A stretch of 64,000 bases of DNA. Source: Molanna angustata (Eukaryota; Arthropoda; Insecta; Trichoptera; Molannidae). Numbering within the stretch: the first letter of the stretch is position 1; the number at the start of each line of letters is the position of its first letter. Below, in pieces: positions 24,500 to 36,690 of this stretch. The notes beneath the pieces are model-generated. The model saw only the letters and a list, made by a program, of their open reading frames with translations, made no database searches and had not been told where the DNA came from. The DNA is taken from the NCBI GenBank assembly GCA_963576475.1, contig OY754981.1:26326132-26390131 (forward strand), given 5' to 3'. Position numbers and translations under genes: made by a program.

Positions 24500-24770
24500 C
24501 TACAGCCCATATCGAGCCTTGGCCTCCAGCAACTTCCTCCTCCAACCTCTCCTGTCACCTGCTGCGACCCTCCAGTTTGGCACATTCAGAAGCTGGGATG
24601 CGTCCCTCCCAATATCATCTTCCCATCGCAGCCTCGGTCTCCCGACCTTTCTTTTGCCACCTGGGTGCCCCTCTAAGACTCTTTTTGGTACCCGTGATGA
24701 TGGCATTCTCTGAACATGCCCAGCCCATCTTAGCCTGCTTAGTCTTATATGTTCAGACAGTTTGGGTGCT
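24500..24770 (-). pseudogene. Non-LTR retrotransposon tail ('RWAGHVQRM' type)
   Basis: The minus strand reads KLSEHIRLSRLRWAGHVQRM, then KVGRPRLRWEDDIGRD and DRRGWRRKLLEAKARYGL, stop at 24500. This basic RWxGHxxRM...GRPxxRWxDD end is shared by many RTE-like elements. The frame is open across the fragment, but everything 5' is missing. Confidence 0.8.
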
Positions 24771-25026
24771 TTGTAAATGCTACTCTAATCATACTAATAA
24801 TGAGTTAATAAATTATTTTAAATTTATATGTGTAGGTATGTATGTATTTGTGTGTATGTGTATGGAGGTATATGTATGTATGTATATATTTGTAATAAAT
24901 GTTATACAAATGAAACTAAGATTGTGTTGAAAGAGATAAATATAGACAAGACTATGCTCCTCCCTCGAACACAAGATCCTATCTCAACCGAGTGATGAAT
25001 TAATTCTTAATTATGATTTTTTTATA

Positions 25027-25222
25027 ACTTCTCGGGAAACTAACAGGTACTATGTCAAATATTAATTTAACACGCACCTGATAACAAGTTGCCACATTCT
25101 AGAGACTTGCGATATTAATCGTCTCACAGATCTAGACTGAAAACACAATTAAAAACCGTGTCTCCACCGGGAATCGAACCCGGGACCTTCGGATCAGTAG
25201 TCAGATACCTAACCAACTAACT
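25027..25222 (-). mobile_element. SINE-A copy 4
   Basis: The minus strand carries box B GGTTCGATTCCCGG, then CTCCACAGG-like body ending at the 'AGTACCTGTTAG' tail shared with copies 1 and 5. The head is cut near 25222. Confidence 0.8.
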
Positions 25223-25229
25223 GCTGATT

Positions 25230-26730
25230 TTTAGATGTTTATTATTATAATTTATTTTATTTTAAAGTATGTATCTAATTTTTAATAAATAAATAACAAT
25301 AACAAATAAAAGAATCAATACAAATAAACTATTCAACCGAATTAGTTCACGTTGTTTGAAATATATTATTGACATGTGGCAATTTACGCATAACTCTTCA
25401 AATGACGCGAAAAATATGACCGTTTTGAAGTAATAAAAATGTTTTATTGATCAAATAATAGTAATGAACGTATGGTCACCATATATTTCGATATTTACCA
25501 TGGGAGTATTTTCCAAACGTTTTCAGGATAGTGTACTCGAGGGACCGCGGATAAATCGGAAGACCCTTTTGTAAGCTTCCCGCAGTCGAAACACGATATT
25601 ATAATATGCAACATTTTGTTAAGCTATTGTTAGAAGGGGGGATGTCGAGACTAAGTTGTAAGGAGTTCCTTTTCTCTTACTTATCTCACAGTCTTTTTTA
25701 AGAAAACATTTTCAAAAAATATGGTTATCAAATTCAGCTTACGATCTATGTGTAAATTCACTTCTCTTTTCATCTATGTGTAAATTCTCCTATTAATTTG
25801 TTTATAGAAAGCATTTTTCAAAATTGCCGATTGCAATTTGGGCTAAAAGATTAGTGGACTGTAGACTAAAAATAAATAATTGCACCTTGTCACGACACGT
25901 TATTCACGGCGATGAGGTAAATAACGGGATATAAGAAATGGATCGAGAAAGGAAATCACCTACCAGTAAAGAAGAAGTCCTCGTCTCGATTGCTCACCCA
26001 GTCCGACGAAAGATGTTTAGTCTATATCATGCAGGAGTACAGCACTACACATAGAATGTTTCCTATAGCGAGCACTTCTATCGGTGACAACGGCAACGAA
26101 CTCCGAATTGACAACCGCTCAAGGCCGGGTGCAAACAAGTACTACATGGAAGGGAGGGGGGGAGGAACAAGACGGGTGATTTGTATTCAAGCCAAAAGTA
26201 AATACCGAACCGAACACTTTTGTTTCTTTTTTTATTACTTTATTATGTTTTTTTTTATTTTTTTTATTATATTATACTAAAATAAATTCAATTTCCTTTT
26301 TCATCGCTATAACGTGTTAACTTATTTATTTGTTTGTTAATTACTTTCTTACAATAGGTGTACTACTTTTTTAATTTATTTTTTTCCAATATTTCAAGCA
26401 TGTAGCTTGAAGTGGATGTTTTAGTGAATTTGTGAAAGAATTGTCTGTCTTAAAACAGGAAATACTCCTTGTTAGATAGACAAAGATTAATTGGATGAAA
26501 TAAAAAACATGGTACTTCCCAACAACTATTTTATTTTATACACAATAAATTATATGTTCCTGTATGTATATTACAATGAAAAAATAAATGTATTATTATA
26601 TTATATATCTATCGTCGATTAGTTTACGCACCTAATTAGGTACTTAAAAAACTTATGCTTAAATATGCATTTTTTGGACAATGATTGAGTCTTTCATTGT
26701 GCATCCTCATTGAATATGCATGCATGTTGT
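25230..26730. other. No confirmed gene; GC-richer patch at 25900-26200
   Basis: Mostly AT-rich. In 25960-26200 the composition rises. A donor-like site (actg|gtaggt) at about 25967 on the minus strand could end a non-coding exon, but neither strand gives a recognisable protein. The 96-codon plus-strand frame at 25990-26280 runs into poly-T and is not convincing. Confidence 0.4.
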
Positions 26731-26737
26731 ATAAATT

Positions 26738-26870
26738 GGGGCAACGAAAGAGCGTTGATTGCGCTGGATTAAAAATTCAGAATTCGAATCCTGCCTCGAT
26801 TGTTACTTTATATGACGTTAATTTTATAAGACTGTATTTGTCCCTTAATTAAATAAATAAACGAATAATA
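26738..26870 (+). mobile_element. SINE-B-like copy (worn)
   Basis: Head with AGAGCG, GCGCTGGATTA and box B 'GAATTCGAATCCTGCCTCG'. The body is short and ends in AATAAATAAA. It is the same type as 20198-20370 by its box B. Confidence 0.6.
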
Positions 26871-26924
26871 ACAGTTTTAATGTGGATATCAAAATTCAAT
26901 AATTCAATATCAAAATTCAAAATT

Positions 26925-27090
26925 GGAGACCCAAGTTGAGATGGATGGACTGCGTCCAGGAGGACCTGGACTCTTTGGGCGTGGTCAATTGGAGACAAGG
27001 AGCCGCTAACAGATCAGAATGTGCGAAGACTTCTCTTGGAAGCCAGGTCCCACCTTGGGATGTGGAGCTGATGATGATGATGATGATCAT
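26925..27090 (+). pseudogene. Non-LTR tail with (GAT)n end
   Basis: One frame reads RPKLRWMDCVQEDLDSLGV, then NWRQGAANRSECARLLLEAR and stops before a (GAT)n run at 27069-27088. This is the typical basic C-terminus (RPxxRWxDxVxxDLxxLG) and microsatellite tail of RTE-like elements. Confidence 0.75.
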
Positions 27091-27180
27091 AATTCAATAA
27101 TCGTGTGTGTGTGTGGATATGAGAGGGTGTGGGTGTATGTAAACGTGCATGAATGTGTGCTGTGTGTAATTCTTGATTCC

Positions 27181-27261
27181 AGATTTTCTTACGAGATTCT
27201 TTATTCCAGATTTTCTTACGAGATTCTTTATTCCAGATTTTCTTACGAGATTCTTGATTCC
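27181..27261 (+). repeat. 27-bp minisatellite, three units
   Basis: Three consecutive, nearly identical units beginning 'agattttcttacgagattct' (27181, 27208, 27235). Because 27 is a multiple of three, both strands stay open through it, producing repeated nonapeptides that are not evidence of a gene. Confidence 0.9.
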
Positions 27262-27929
27262 CGTTCTTCAGCGAGTTTATGTTTTGTTTCACAGAAAACG
27301 TCGATATCCAGGTATTATCATAGGGTTCAATGACTTGTATTTCGAGTTCTTTTTGAATTGGTGAAGAGTACACCCGTTCAACTCTGAAGTCGAGATCCAA
27401 GATTCTCAAGGCGCAGGTAATATTGATATTAACATACGTGAATATGTCGTGAGTGTACGCGACCCCGGGCATGGTCTCCCCTGGCAGGGGTTGTAGCAGC
27501 GGGCCACGGGTTCACTTACCTGATATATCAGCCCTATCTGACATCGCGCATTGCTTGCATTTCAAGGTGACATTCAAAAACATTAAAGTACACTATACAT
27601 GATATTATGGCATGTTTCATTCGACTGTAGTTTTTGTGTTAATTATTTTGTGTTATGTCTCACGACATTAATAGGTTCATGGAAAATGTATTGAAAACTA
27701 TAAAAAATGCCCTTTGTTGACAGCACGTGGATGGCGAGGATATTATTATTTGATAGCTCCTTAAAAGCGTTTAAAAATATAACATCAAACTTGATCATAT
27801 TTAAGGGTTAGCCCTTTCAAATCGAATCAATGTTCATGACTTCGCCCGTAAAATAAATTCTAACATATGTATTATTTCAATTTGTGTAACAGCAAGCTAA
27901 TAATGCATAGTCTCCTAATTTTTTAATCC

Positions 27930-28250
27930 TACAACCCCAAGGGGATATGGTGGGGAGTTTTGAATTCGCAATTTTGAAGGTTATTTTTTTATAGCAGATA
28001 TCAACTAGTATCATGCAGAGGATGTATTATGAAAGTTTTATCACAATGTATCTATGTGTATATGCTGTGTACTATATACTGTGAACGGCGTGTTTATTTT
28101 ACTTTATCGATTATAGACAAAAGTACTCATTCGATCCTTAAAAAAATTGCAAATATGTATATATAATATATACTCGCTTAGACCCCTTTAGATTTTGGAG
28201 GATATCTGATCAGTGTTTCTCAATTTTGTTAACTGTCAAATATTTCTAAT
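27930..28250 (+). mobile_element. TIR element family X, truncated copy
   Basis: Matches 810-1110 ('tatcaactagNatcatgcag', 'atcacaatgtatct', 'aactgtcaaatatttc') with drift. Both termini are lost or degenerate. Confidence 0.65.
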
Positions 28251-28714
28251 AGTTCAAATATTTATAATTTAGGGTAAAACTCATACATTTTTGACTTAAA
28301 ATAACACTGCTTAAACCAAATAGTCATTCGTTTAAACCAAGTATAAAATAACAGTTATTTTTATGGAACATTTTATAATTCTCGCATTGCAGTTATATTT
28401 ATGAAACATTTTTGATTATCACATTGAGTAAACGAAATTTTGGATCAAAATCATATATTTTTTGGCTTAAAATAACAATGGTTTGTTCAAACCAAATAAT
28501 AATTCGTTTGGAACCAAGTAGGTATATTTTCTTGAAAAAATATATTTAAAAAAATCTCATTCTGTATTCAATAAAATTGTTTTTTTTTAGAAAAAAAAAT
28601 CTATCAACTAAAATGATACGCATTTGACACGAAGAAATATTTTAACAAACAAAAAAATCGAGGTGCTTTTTCCGTGTGGAAAAAAACAATTTTCAAAACT
28701 TTGAAGGCTGTTAT

Positions 28715-29407
28715 AAGTAGAGAACGAATGGCTAGAACAAGTTGAGGAATATTTATATTTGGGGAGTATGTTTGAACGGAATGGAAGACCCGATAAAGAT
28801 ATTGAAAGAAGAGTTATGGCAGGGAATAGAATTAACCGAGCACTTAGACCAGTAATGTCCGACCCAAGCATCTCAAAGGAAGCCAAAATTGCAGTACACA
28901 ATGCAATTGTGGTGCCTACTTTGACGTATGCTAGTGAAACATGGACCTGGTAAAGAACACATGAAAGTAGAATAAATGCTGTAGAAATGAGATCACTAAG
29001 AAGAGTATGTAATAGAACGATATATGATAGAATAAAAAATGAGGACATAAGGAGAGAATGCAAGTTAAAGAAGGATATTATATGTAAAATGAAAGTGAAT
29101 GCTTTAAGGTGGTTTGGACATACAGAAAGAATGAACGATGAACGACTGACCAAAAAAATATATATGGGTGCTAGAGATGGAGTGAATAGCAGAGGTCGCC
29201 CCAGAAAGGGATGGCATGACCATGTGAATGATATTTTGAAAGAAGGAAACATAAAAAGTTTGAACAATCGACGAGCATGTATGAGACGATGCATGGATGT
29301 AAAGGAAGCCAGAAATGTGTGCAAAAATAGAGAAGTATGGCGCTCGGTTCTCTCTGCTTACCCCGTAAGGGACATGGCGTGATGGTATGTATGTATGTAT
29401 GTATGTA
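28715..29407 (+). pseudogene. RTE-type retrotransposon, 5'-truncated insertion with 13-bp TSD
   Basis: Codons read EEYLYLGSMFERNGRPDKDI, later IVVPTLTYASETW, then RRVCNRTIYDR, MKVNALRWFGHTERMNDERL, RGRPRKGWHDHV and WRSVLSAYPVRDMA, stop near 29382. This is the last third of an RTE-like reverse transcriptase ORF. One internal stop (28951-28953) interrupts it. A (GTAT)n tail at 29382-29407 follows. The 13-mer tgaaggctgttat stands on both sides (28702-28714 and 29408-29420), a clean target-site duplication. Relatives: 35442-35815, 35290-35440, 42800-43245. Confidence 0.9.
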
Positions 29408-29892
29408 TGAAGGCTGTTATCTCCGAAAGCCACCACTACTCAGGATTCATATGATCCAATGGTTGTTACCTGCTGTGGTGTCCTTTTCCAGAAATATAAT
29501 CAGCCATTATACTATGACTTAAATAGAAATAGAAATTTTATTGGATCTTGCTCTTATAATTATATTATAATTATATTATATACATTGTAAATTTCAAAAA
29601 TTGCCATCTTTTGAAATATATAGGAACCCGATGCTATACTTTTTTTTTTATTAAAACGTTGTTATAACCCAAGAACACAACCATTTGATGGAAAATTTGA
29701 GTCAACATACTCGGTGATATCAATCCAGTGGGCAAACCTCAGTACTTAATATACTTAAGAGGCTAAATAGTAAATTTTAAAAATCTTTTCCCCAGTACCC
29801 TCAAAAGGTAAAGAAATAAAGAACAATCGAATATTTTTATTATTGCATATGCGCAAACATTGGATTTTTTTTTCCCTGTCGGGAGTCAAAGA

Positions 29893-30315
29893 TATTTTTT
29901 AACAGATTTTCAATTATCTCAATAGAGACGAAGTTGGAATATTTATTGTAGGAGAACCGGGAAATCACAAATTACAAAAAAACCAATTCTCTCAATAGAT
30001 GGCGTTCCAACAAAATAAATAAAAATAATAAGATTGTTGTTCATAATTTCACCCATAGATGGCTGTAGTAAAAATTCCTTATTTTCAAGCGAAAAGAATT
30101 TCAGTATTACAATATATAGAACTTTCAAAAATTGAATTGATAGGGATCTCATTAAAAGGCATAATTGGTGAACGTTGCGCAAGCGCATAAAGTGATCACG
30201 TAAACCAGCCGATGACAGGTCGTAAGCCCTGTAGGTGCCTTGATTTCCCGGTTCTCCTACAATAAATATTCCAACTTCGTCTCTATTGAGATAATTGAAA
30301 ATCTGTTAAAAAATA
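29893..30315. mobile_element. 423-bp MITE with 75-bp perfect inverted repeats
   Basis: 29893-29967 and 30241-30315 appear to be exact reverse complements, starting TATTTTTTAACAG. The outermost TA may be the target duplication of a Tc1/mariner-type element. The centre has no gene. Arm identity implies a young insertion or conversion between arms. A longer diverged relative is at 43497-44335; a fragment near 39245-39370 shares 'ggtcgtaagccctgta'. Confidence 0.85.
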
Positions 30316-30870
30316 AAGAACAGTTTATTTTTAAATCTTTATTTTTGTAAGTAACTAAAAAACTACAAGGCCTGTGAAGTACATTTTTACTTAAATCGAA
30401 AATATGAAAATCTACGTACTGAGTTTTTTACTAATAGGATATTAATGACACATTTATATAACAGTAAAAGTTTTTGATATTCTGTTTTTATATAATTTTA
30501 CGGTTTTAAAGCCTTAAACGTTTTGCAATATTTCTCTTGTACCTACATATCCTCTTCGTCTTGTGGTTTCTTGCCAATTCTCGAACTCGGGGGCTTAGTA
30601 TGAGCAAAAGGTGGTATAAAATGTTTATTGTGATACCCTATAATTTATCATGTAATTAATTATAGTATTTCACCTAAATCATTTCACAATTAGCTCCAAG
30701 TAGAAACCTATGACTTGTTTTGACACCATTTATGTCATTCGTTCGTTCGTTTTCGTATCCACGCCATCTATGTATATGCAACCTCTCCAATAGCTTGCAG
30801 CCGCACAGCCGTCACTTGCAGTCAGGAGGTCCTCCTCATAACAAAGCTACCCCACGAGTGAGCACACCGA

Positions 30871-31594
30871 CTAGACCTTAGAAAACGCACTATTCATTTT
30901 ACCAAAGTCGGAAGATCTGTCAAAGTTGATATTAAACGCGAAAAATTTTGATACATAATAATAAGTAGTATTAAAAATAGTAAGTATCATACAATTACTT
31001 ATGTTGAGAAAAATAATTTATTTGAAAAATGTGATCAAATGCGAATACATAATAATATTTTTCCTAACCTCAAATGGCAAAGCTGTTGATGAAATTATTC
31101 CTGCAACCAATTTCTATTCAATTTATAAAGCAACTCGCTCACGCGAGTCGCTATTTTCATTAAAGCCTAACTAAACCTAACCAAAAATTAACGGGATTGT
31201 AGATTGACGTACACATAATACTATTATTTCGATGTCGTATTTTATTACATCCCGTATAATGTTCGGTTATGTTTAGTGAGTGTGTAATGATAATAGCGAC
31301 TCGCGTGAGCGTGTTGCTTTATAAATAGAATATAAATAGGTTGCAGGATAAATTTTATCAACACCTTTGCCATTTGAAGTTTGGAATAATAATTTTATGT
31401 ACCTATTCGTATTTGTCAAGACATTTGATTACATTTTTACATGTCAACATTGATTACATGTCAACATATTTGTATCTACTTTTATGATTTTGAACACTAT
31501 TTGTTATTTTTATGTTTAAATTTTCGCGATTAATGTCCACTTTGACAGCTCATCCGACATTGGTAAAATGATAAGTGCGTTTTCCAAGCTCTAG
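30871..31594. mobile_element. 724-bp foldback element, arms of about 320 bp
   Basis: Left end CTAGACCTTAGAAAACGCACT and right end, reversed, CTAGAGCTTGGAAAACGCACT. Correspondence continues to 'gctcacgcgagtcgctat', which occurs in both orientations (31136-31155 and 31293-31312). No ORF. Just outside (30780-30870) is a GC-richer stretch with 'cttgcag' that I cannot assign. Confidence 0.75.
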
Positions 31595-31599
31595 TGCAC

Positions 31600-32450
31600 A
31601 CCACCAGGTTTGCAATGTTTTGCACCTCTCCACAATTACATGCCACATTCTACCCACCTTCCAGAAGTTCTCATCTCTGCATGCTCACCTTGCATCTACT
31701 CACGCCCGCTCTGAATCTTTTCAGGGCTTTTCAACACCTGTATGGGAGTTGCTGTCCGGTTGGTAGAGAGTATGCCATTTAAATGCTAATATAAATACGT
31801 GGGGAGGGATATGTCAAATCAAATACAACTTATTGAAATAAAACAAATCATCTGGAGAAAGATTTATTTAGCTAAAAGATAAGTTGTGTTTTTATGCGAT
31901 ACAATTTAATGTTTTATCCAATATATTATTGCAAGAAATCAACATTAACATTGGATAGATCGAAAAAATATACAGGTAATTGTGTCACCCACAATTTTTT
32001 GATTGAAGTGTTGTTTTATTTTATCTTATTTGACTCAATAATCATGGAGTTTCAAATTAAAAATACAGTTATATAAATAATACAAGTTGGTGTTGTGCTT
32101 ATTAAAATCGTAAGCGATAGATTAATCAAAGCAAAGTAATCATTTTTGTAAAATATTTTTACAACTAATGATTTATTTGTAATTTGTCAAAACAAAACTG
32201 CGTCAATTGTTTCAATTATATTAAAGTAACAATCAAATAGGGGTTATGTTTTTTAACAAAAATATCAATCTAAAATAATCGACATTCACAATAAATCTAT
32301 TTGTTTTTAATAGTTGAAGAATCTGTATTTTCATACAAGTCAGTGGGGTATGTGGTTATACAGGCATTTGACACAACAGCCTATTTCTGTTCAAGCCTCA
32401 CTTTTTCAAGCCTGTATCTGTTCATTTTATTTTATTTCGTATTGATTCTA
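31600..32450. other. No gene seen
   Basis: AT-rich with short open frames only; nothing recognisable. Confidence 0.5.
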
Positions 32451-32451
32451 T

Positions 32452-32650
32452 TGCAACAAACAGGTACTATGTCAAATATCAATTTGACACGCACCCAATA
32501 ACAATTTGCTACATTTTGGAGACTTGTGATTTCTATCGTCAAACAGATCCAGACTGAAAACATAAATGAAAAATGTGTCAACTGCGCGAATCGAACTCGG
32601 GACCTATCTCTTAAGAGTCTGATATGTAACGAAATGAGCCACGAAGGCTG
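32452..32650 (-). mobile_element. SINE-A copy 5 (diverged)
   Basis: The minus strand shows CAGCCTTCGTGGCTCA, box B 'GAGTTCGATTCGCG', CCAAAATGTAGCAAATTG and the TAGTACCTGTT end. More diverged than copies 1-4. Confidence 0.75.
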
Positions 32651-33186
32651 AAAACTGAGAAATGGCAGTTGCTTAGTGGTGGGGAGTTATTCAGATTAAA
32701 GAGTAGCTGAGGTTCGGATTATCGAGGTTTTATTTAACAAGCAGTTTGTGGTATTTGGTTTCGCCATACCAATTCACATTTTGTGATATCCTCGGAGACC
32801 GTCGGCAATTGTCGGCGGTATCCGGAAAAACAAAAGATTCGTTCGAATGGCGTGGGTCGGGCCATTCCGTGAAAAACTGTTGATATAAAAACACCGTCTG
32901 TATTGTTAATTATTATTAAGTTTTTTTTTTATAATTTGATATATATATAACATTTGTATCAGATAAATAATTATAATTAAAGTGGTTTAAAATTAACAAC
33001 GAAAGTATTCTTATTAAAGATACCACACAGTTTAATAGTTTTTCGGATAATTTAATCACCGAAAAAGGCAATTGGTATCGATGCTTTCTGAATGATTGAA
33101 TCGTATATTCACGGCCGTTTTCACCAAGATATATCAAATCAATTTTTTAACTAAAAGTATCCATTCGGAGTTCAAATTCTTGAGTG

Positions 33187-33198
33187 GCGCATGCGCAG
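33187..33198. promoter_or_regulatory. NRF-1/EWG-type palindrome GCGCATGCGCAG
   Basis: The self-complementary core GCGCATGCGC matches the NRF-1 (Drosophila EWG) site, often found in core promoters. It lies in a GC-richer patch (32790-33260) in otherwise AT-rich DNA. No gene is visible next to it, so a promoter role is only inferred. Confidence 0.35.
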
Positions 33199-33499
33199 TA
33201 GTACCACGCCGGAATCCGCTACTGTTTTTGGTGACAGTTGACAATTGCTTATTTTATGGATACGATTGAAAGAAAAATGTCTGCAATGTTAACGAAATAT
33301 AAAATAGGCACAAAAGTGCTAGACGGTATTGTGCTATTTTTTTTAGTAAACGTGATGTTGGTTTAATCTACTAATGATCACCAGTTAAGACTTGATGCGC
33401 TGTCACAAAGCGGAGGTAAGATTATTTAGTTAAAATATTTTTTTTACCAAGTGCATCAATTGTATTTTATTTTGTGTTAAGTTACCTTGGTGAAATCGG

Positions 33500-34900
33500 C
33501 GATCATACGTTTAAAATCAGAAATCAAAGATAAATAATCGACGAATTTAAATTTATGTTATTTTTTTACACGCAAGTAAAATATAAAAAAAATAATAAAA
33601 TTGGATTCTGGATAATTGTAATTTTTGATACAGCTTTATAGCATTTCCTGTTACATATGATAAAAAATATTAAATATGTTCACTTAACGAGATAATGAGA
33701 AATATAATATTTAAATATAAAAAAAAATCTGTTACACCAATAAATAAAAACAATCTTTGTGTTTTATTTTCCTTTGATTACATCAAAAAAATAATATTTC
33801 TCTTAACGTTGGATTTAAAGTGTCCGTGTAAAAATTTACAACAATTTTTTTTAGATTCTGTTAAAATCACATATCCCTCTCGACTAATAAATATAATATA
33901 TTTAAATTTCATATTTTTTTATTGTCCGCATATATACAAATTTCACTAGCACTCATCTTAATACTCCTAACAATATTAAATACATAATTTATAATAAATA
34001 TATTCTCATATAAAGCTTCAGAATTCTAAATATGTAAAATATAAGCCACATTTTTTTCAATTTTACAATAATTTACATTTCAATTTTTTCCATTAATTTA
34101 AACAATAGTAATTTTATAGTATTTTTTACAACGTAAATGCAATTAATCGAATTAAAAAAAATGTTTTATTTTTTTTTCTAAATAAAAAAAAAATATATAT
34201 ATAAATGTTTTTAAATTAAGTAAAATGACTATAATATATTTATTTATAAAATTAGATTCAATTTTAAATTAAATAAAATAAATGTAAATGAAACAAATGA
34301 ATTAATATTTTTTTTCTATATATAAAAAACTACATCTAATTCAAATAAAACTAATTTAATAATCAATCAATAATATAAATTTTAATAAATTAAACAGAAT
34401 TTAAATTATTTTTAATTTATTGAACAAAATAAATATAATTTTTACTTAATTAAACAAAATTTATATGATAGGTAATTTTCTTAAATTATACAAAATCAAT
34501 ATGGGTACTCAATATTTTAAATCTAAGTCAAACAAAATTAATATAATATATTTCCTCTATAATAAACAAAATACAAAAATATTTTACCTCTAATTCAAAC
34601 AAAACAAATCGAATATTTTTTTTAATATCTAAGTAATCACTTTGTGGGTATGATATATTTTGTTCAAAATTTAATTATCTAATAAAAAATGCATTTTTTA
34701 AATAAAGGGGATAATATTAGAATTTTTCAGTACAATGTATATCATATTATAAAGTGTTTAATTTTTACTCTCAATGCGATGCCACTAGCGTGTATAGCGC
34801 GTACAATATTTTATTATAAAAATCAATTTTTAATAATTAAAGTAAAATAATGAAAAAATAAAAACAAATTTTAACTAATCATGTTGTCATATTTTTCCTC
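33500..34900. repeat. Extremely AT-rich zone with a degenerate ~45-bp minisatellite
   Basis: Almost no G or C. From about 34310 to 34640 the core 'aaacaaaa(t)' recurs every 40-50 bases after a 'ctaattc' or 'taatt' lead (for example near 34340, 34392, 34421, 34450, 34535, 34605). The 84-codon frame at 33695-33949 is compositional and not recognised. Confidence 0.6.
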
Positions 34901-35035
34901 AAAATAGAGTTTTCACAGAAAATACTTTACTTGATTTTAATTCACAAAAAGATGCTACTTCATTTTACGACATATTTTTATTTATTAAGAAAAAACTTCA
35001 TTGATTTTTTTAATTATTATTATTTTAAATGAATT

Positions 35036-35165
35036 GGTAGCAGATTCAAATGTCGCGGGGTTCGAATCTCATCTCGACAGTATTCGTTCTCATATAGCAG
35101 AAGCATTTTTGCATAATTTAGGAAGTAATACTCGTGTTACAAAAAGGACATATTTTTGATTTAAA
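35036..35165 (+). mobile_element. SINE-B copy 2
   Basis: Box B GGGGTTCGAATCTCATCTCGAC, then 'agcagaagcattttt' and 'acaaaaaggacatat', as in 20198-20370. The box A half is worn. Confidence 0.7.
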
Positions 35166-35289
35166 AAAACATGAAATAGAATCCATCTGCGTTCTTTGTT
35201 TCCTCTGTATATTAAAAAGAACCTAACGTCACACATACATCCTGACATACATTTTTTGCTTCGTACACAGTCATTAATCGCATCATACA

Positions 35290-35440
35290 TGCTCTCCTCT
35301 CATTTTGTCTTAGTTCATTCTCATCTTCAAAGAAATTAATCGGCCGATCTTCGTCAGACATTCGTCACTCATTCTTTCAATGTGGCCAAATCATTTCAAG
35401 TCATTTGTTTTCATCTTAATTAATACGATCTTCTCTTTTA
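35290..35440 (-). pseudogene. RTE fragment
   Basis: The minus strand reads MKTNDLKWFGHIERMSDE, then CLT and a broken end. It is a worn second copy lying directly downstream of the copy at 35442-35815 in the same orientation. Confidence 0.7.
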
Positions 35441-35441
35441 A

Positions 35442-35815
35442 TCATACATAGTCAGAGAGTGCAGAGAGAACCGAACGCCACTTATTTCTATCTTGACACA
35501 CATACATCGCCTCGTCGACATTCATACATCGTCTTATACATGTTCGTCTGTTGTTCACGCTTCTAACATTTCCGTCTTTCAAAATACCGTTCACATGGAC
35601 GTACCATCTCTTCCTTGGGCGGCCCCGACCTCTCATTCCATTCCTGTCAGCAATGTATATTTTCTTCGTCAGGCATTCCTCATTCATTCTCCCCATGTGG
35701 CCAAACCATCTCAATGTGTTCACTTTCATTCTATTAATGACATCTTTCTTTATCTTACATTCTTTCCTTATGTCCTCAATTCTGACCCTGTCATACATAC
35801 CACATAGGTACATAT
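35442..35815 (-). pseudogene. RTE-type retrotransposon C-terminal copy
   Basis: The minus strand reads MYDRVRIEDIRKECKIKK, then MKVNTLRWFGHMGRMNEECL, GRGRPRKRWYVHVNGIL and WRSVLSAL, stop at 35442. It aligns over its whole length with 29020-29380. Uninterrupted over about 120 codons but lacking all catalytic parts. Confidence 0.85.
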
Positions 35816-36149
35816 AACAATGTGAGGTAACCAGCGACAGTTGTGCGGATATGCATAACCTTACAAAATGAAACACGACAGATGGATTATTTTGTAAACA
35901 ATATGGCAACATCATCAGTATACAACAAATAAACAATATTTATTAATGATACAATAAATGCAAAATTTATAAGATTCGATATACAAGTAGATAATAATAT
36001 TTCTAAATGGCCTACAATAAGACAAGGCAAATTTCGAGATTTTGATAAAATTTTTATTTAATTTAAATTTTCTTAAGTTTAACGCACAAAGATTGTATCA
36101 ACTGAAGTGAAAAAATCAATGAAAAAATAAAAGTAGCTTTAAACGCTTG

Positions 36150-36660
36150 GGTTGTGGCCAACTCTTTACTCCTCACTACCATTTATTCAAATTTTCAATG
36201 GAAAACCATCAACATTATCATGAAATGATTTTGTTAAATTATTTTTGATTTAAATATTTAATATGAAAACTTCAATGCCATTAAATGAAAGTGAAGTGCC
36301 TTTTAAACAATTTTAAAATAAAATAAATTAAATTTTAAGTTTCCTGAGCTTGGGGTGTCTTTGAAATATTTGACAGTTAAAACAATTGAGAAGCACTGAT
36401 CAGATATCCTTCAAAATATAATGGGGACTAAGCGAGTATTAGATACACATAATATTTGAAAAATTGGAAAATGATCGAATGAGTACTTTAGTAGTACATA
36501 GTACACACACAGATAATTGTGCTGAAAATTTCAGAATACAATTTCAGCATGATACTGGTTGATAATCTGCATTAGAAAATAAATAACCTTAAAAATTGCG
36601 AATTCATAACTACCTACTATATACCATTGGGGTGAGAAGAAAAATTCTGTAAAAGTATTC
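36150..36660 (-). mobile_element. TIR element family X, reversed copy
   Basis: Starts 'ggttgtggccaactctttactcctcacta' in worn form and ends 'ggggtgagaagaaaaa'. The interior matches 810-1320 reversed ('gagcttggggt', 'atttgacagtt'). Confidence 0.7.
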
Positions 36661-36690
36661 ATGTGAAATATTATACTAATATGTACACTG

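Noticed and set aside
27014..27472. 152-codon minus-strand gene with repeated ESRKKIWNK
   Set aside because: The open frame is produced by a 27-bp minisatellite plus a GAT-repeat (poly-His) and a retroelement tail.
28608..29324. 238-codon minus-strand open frame
   Set aside because: It is the antisense shadow of the RTE reverse transcriptase fragment.
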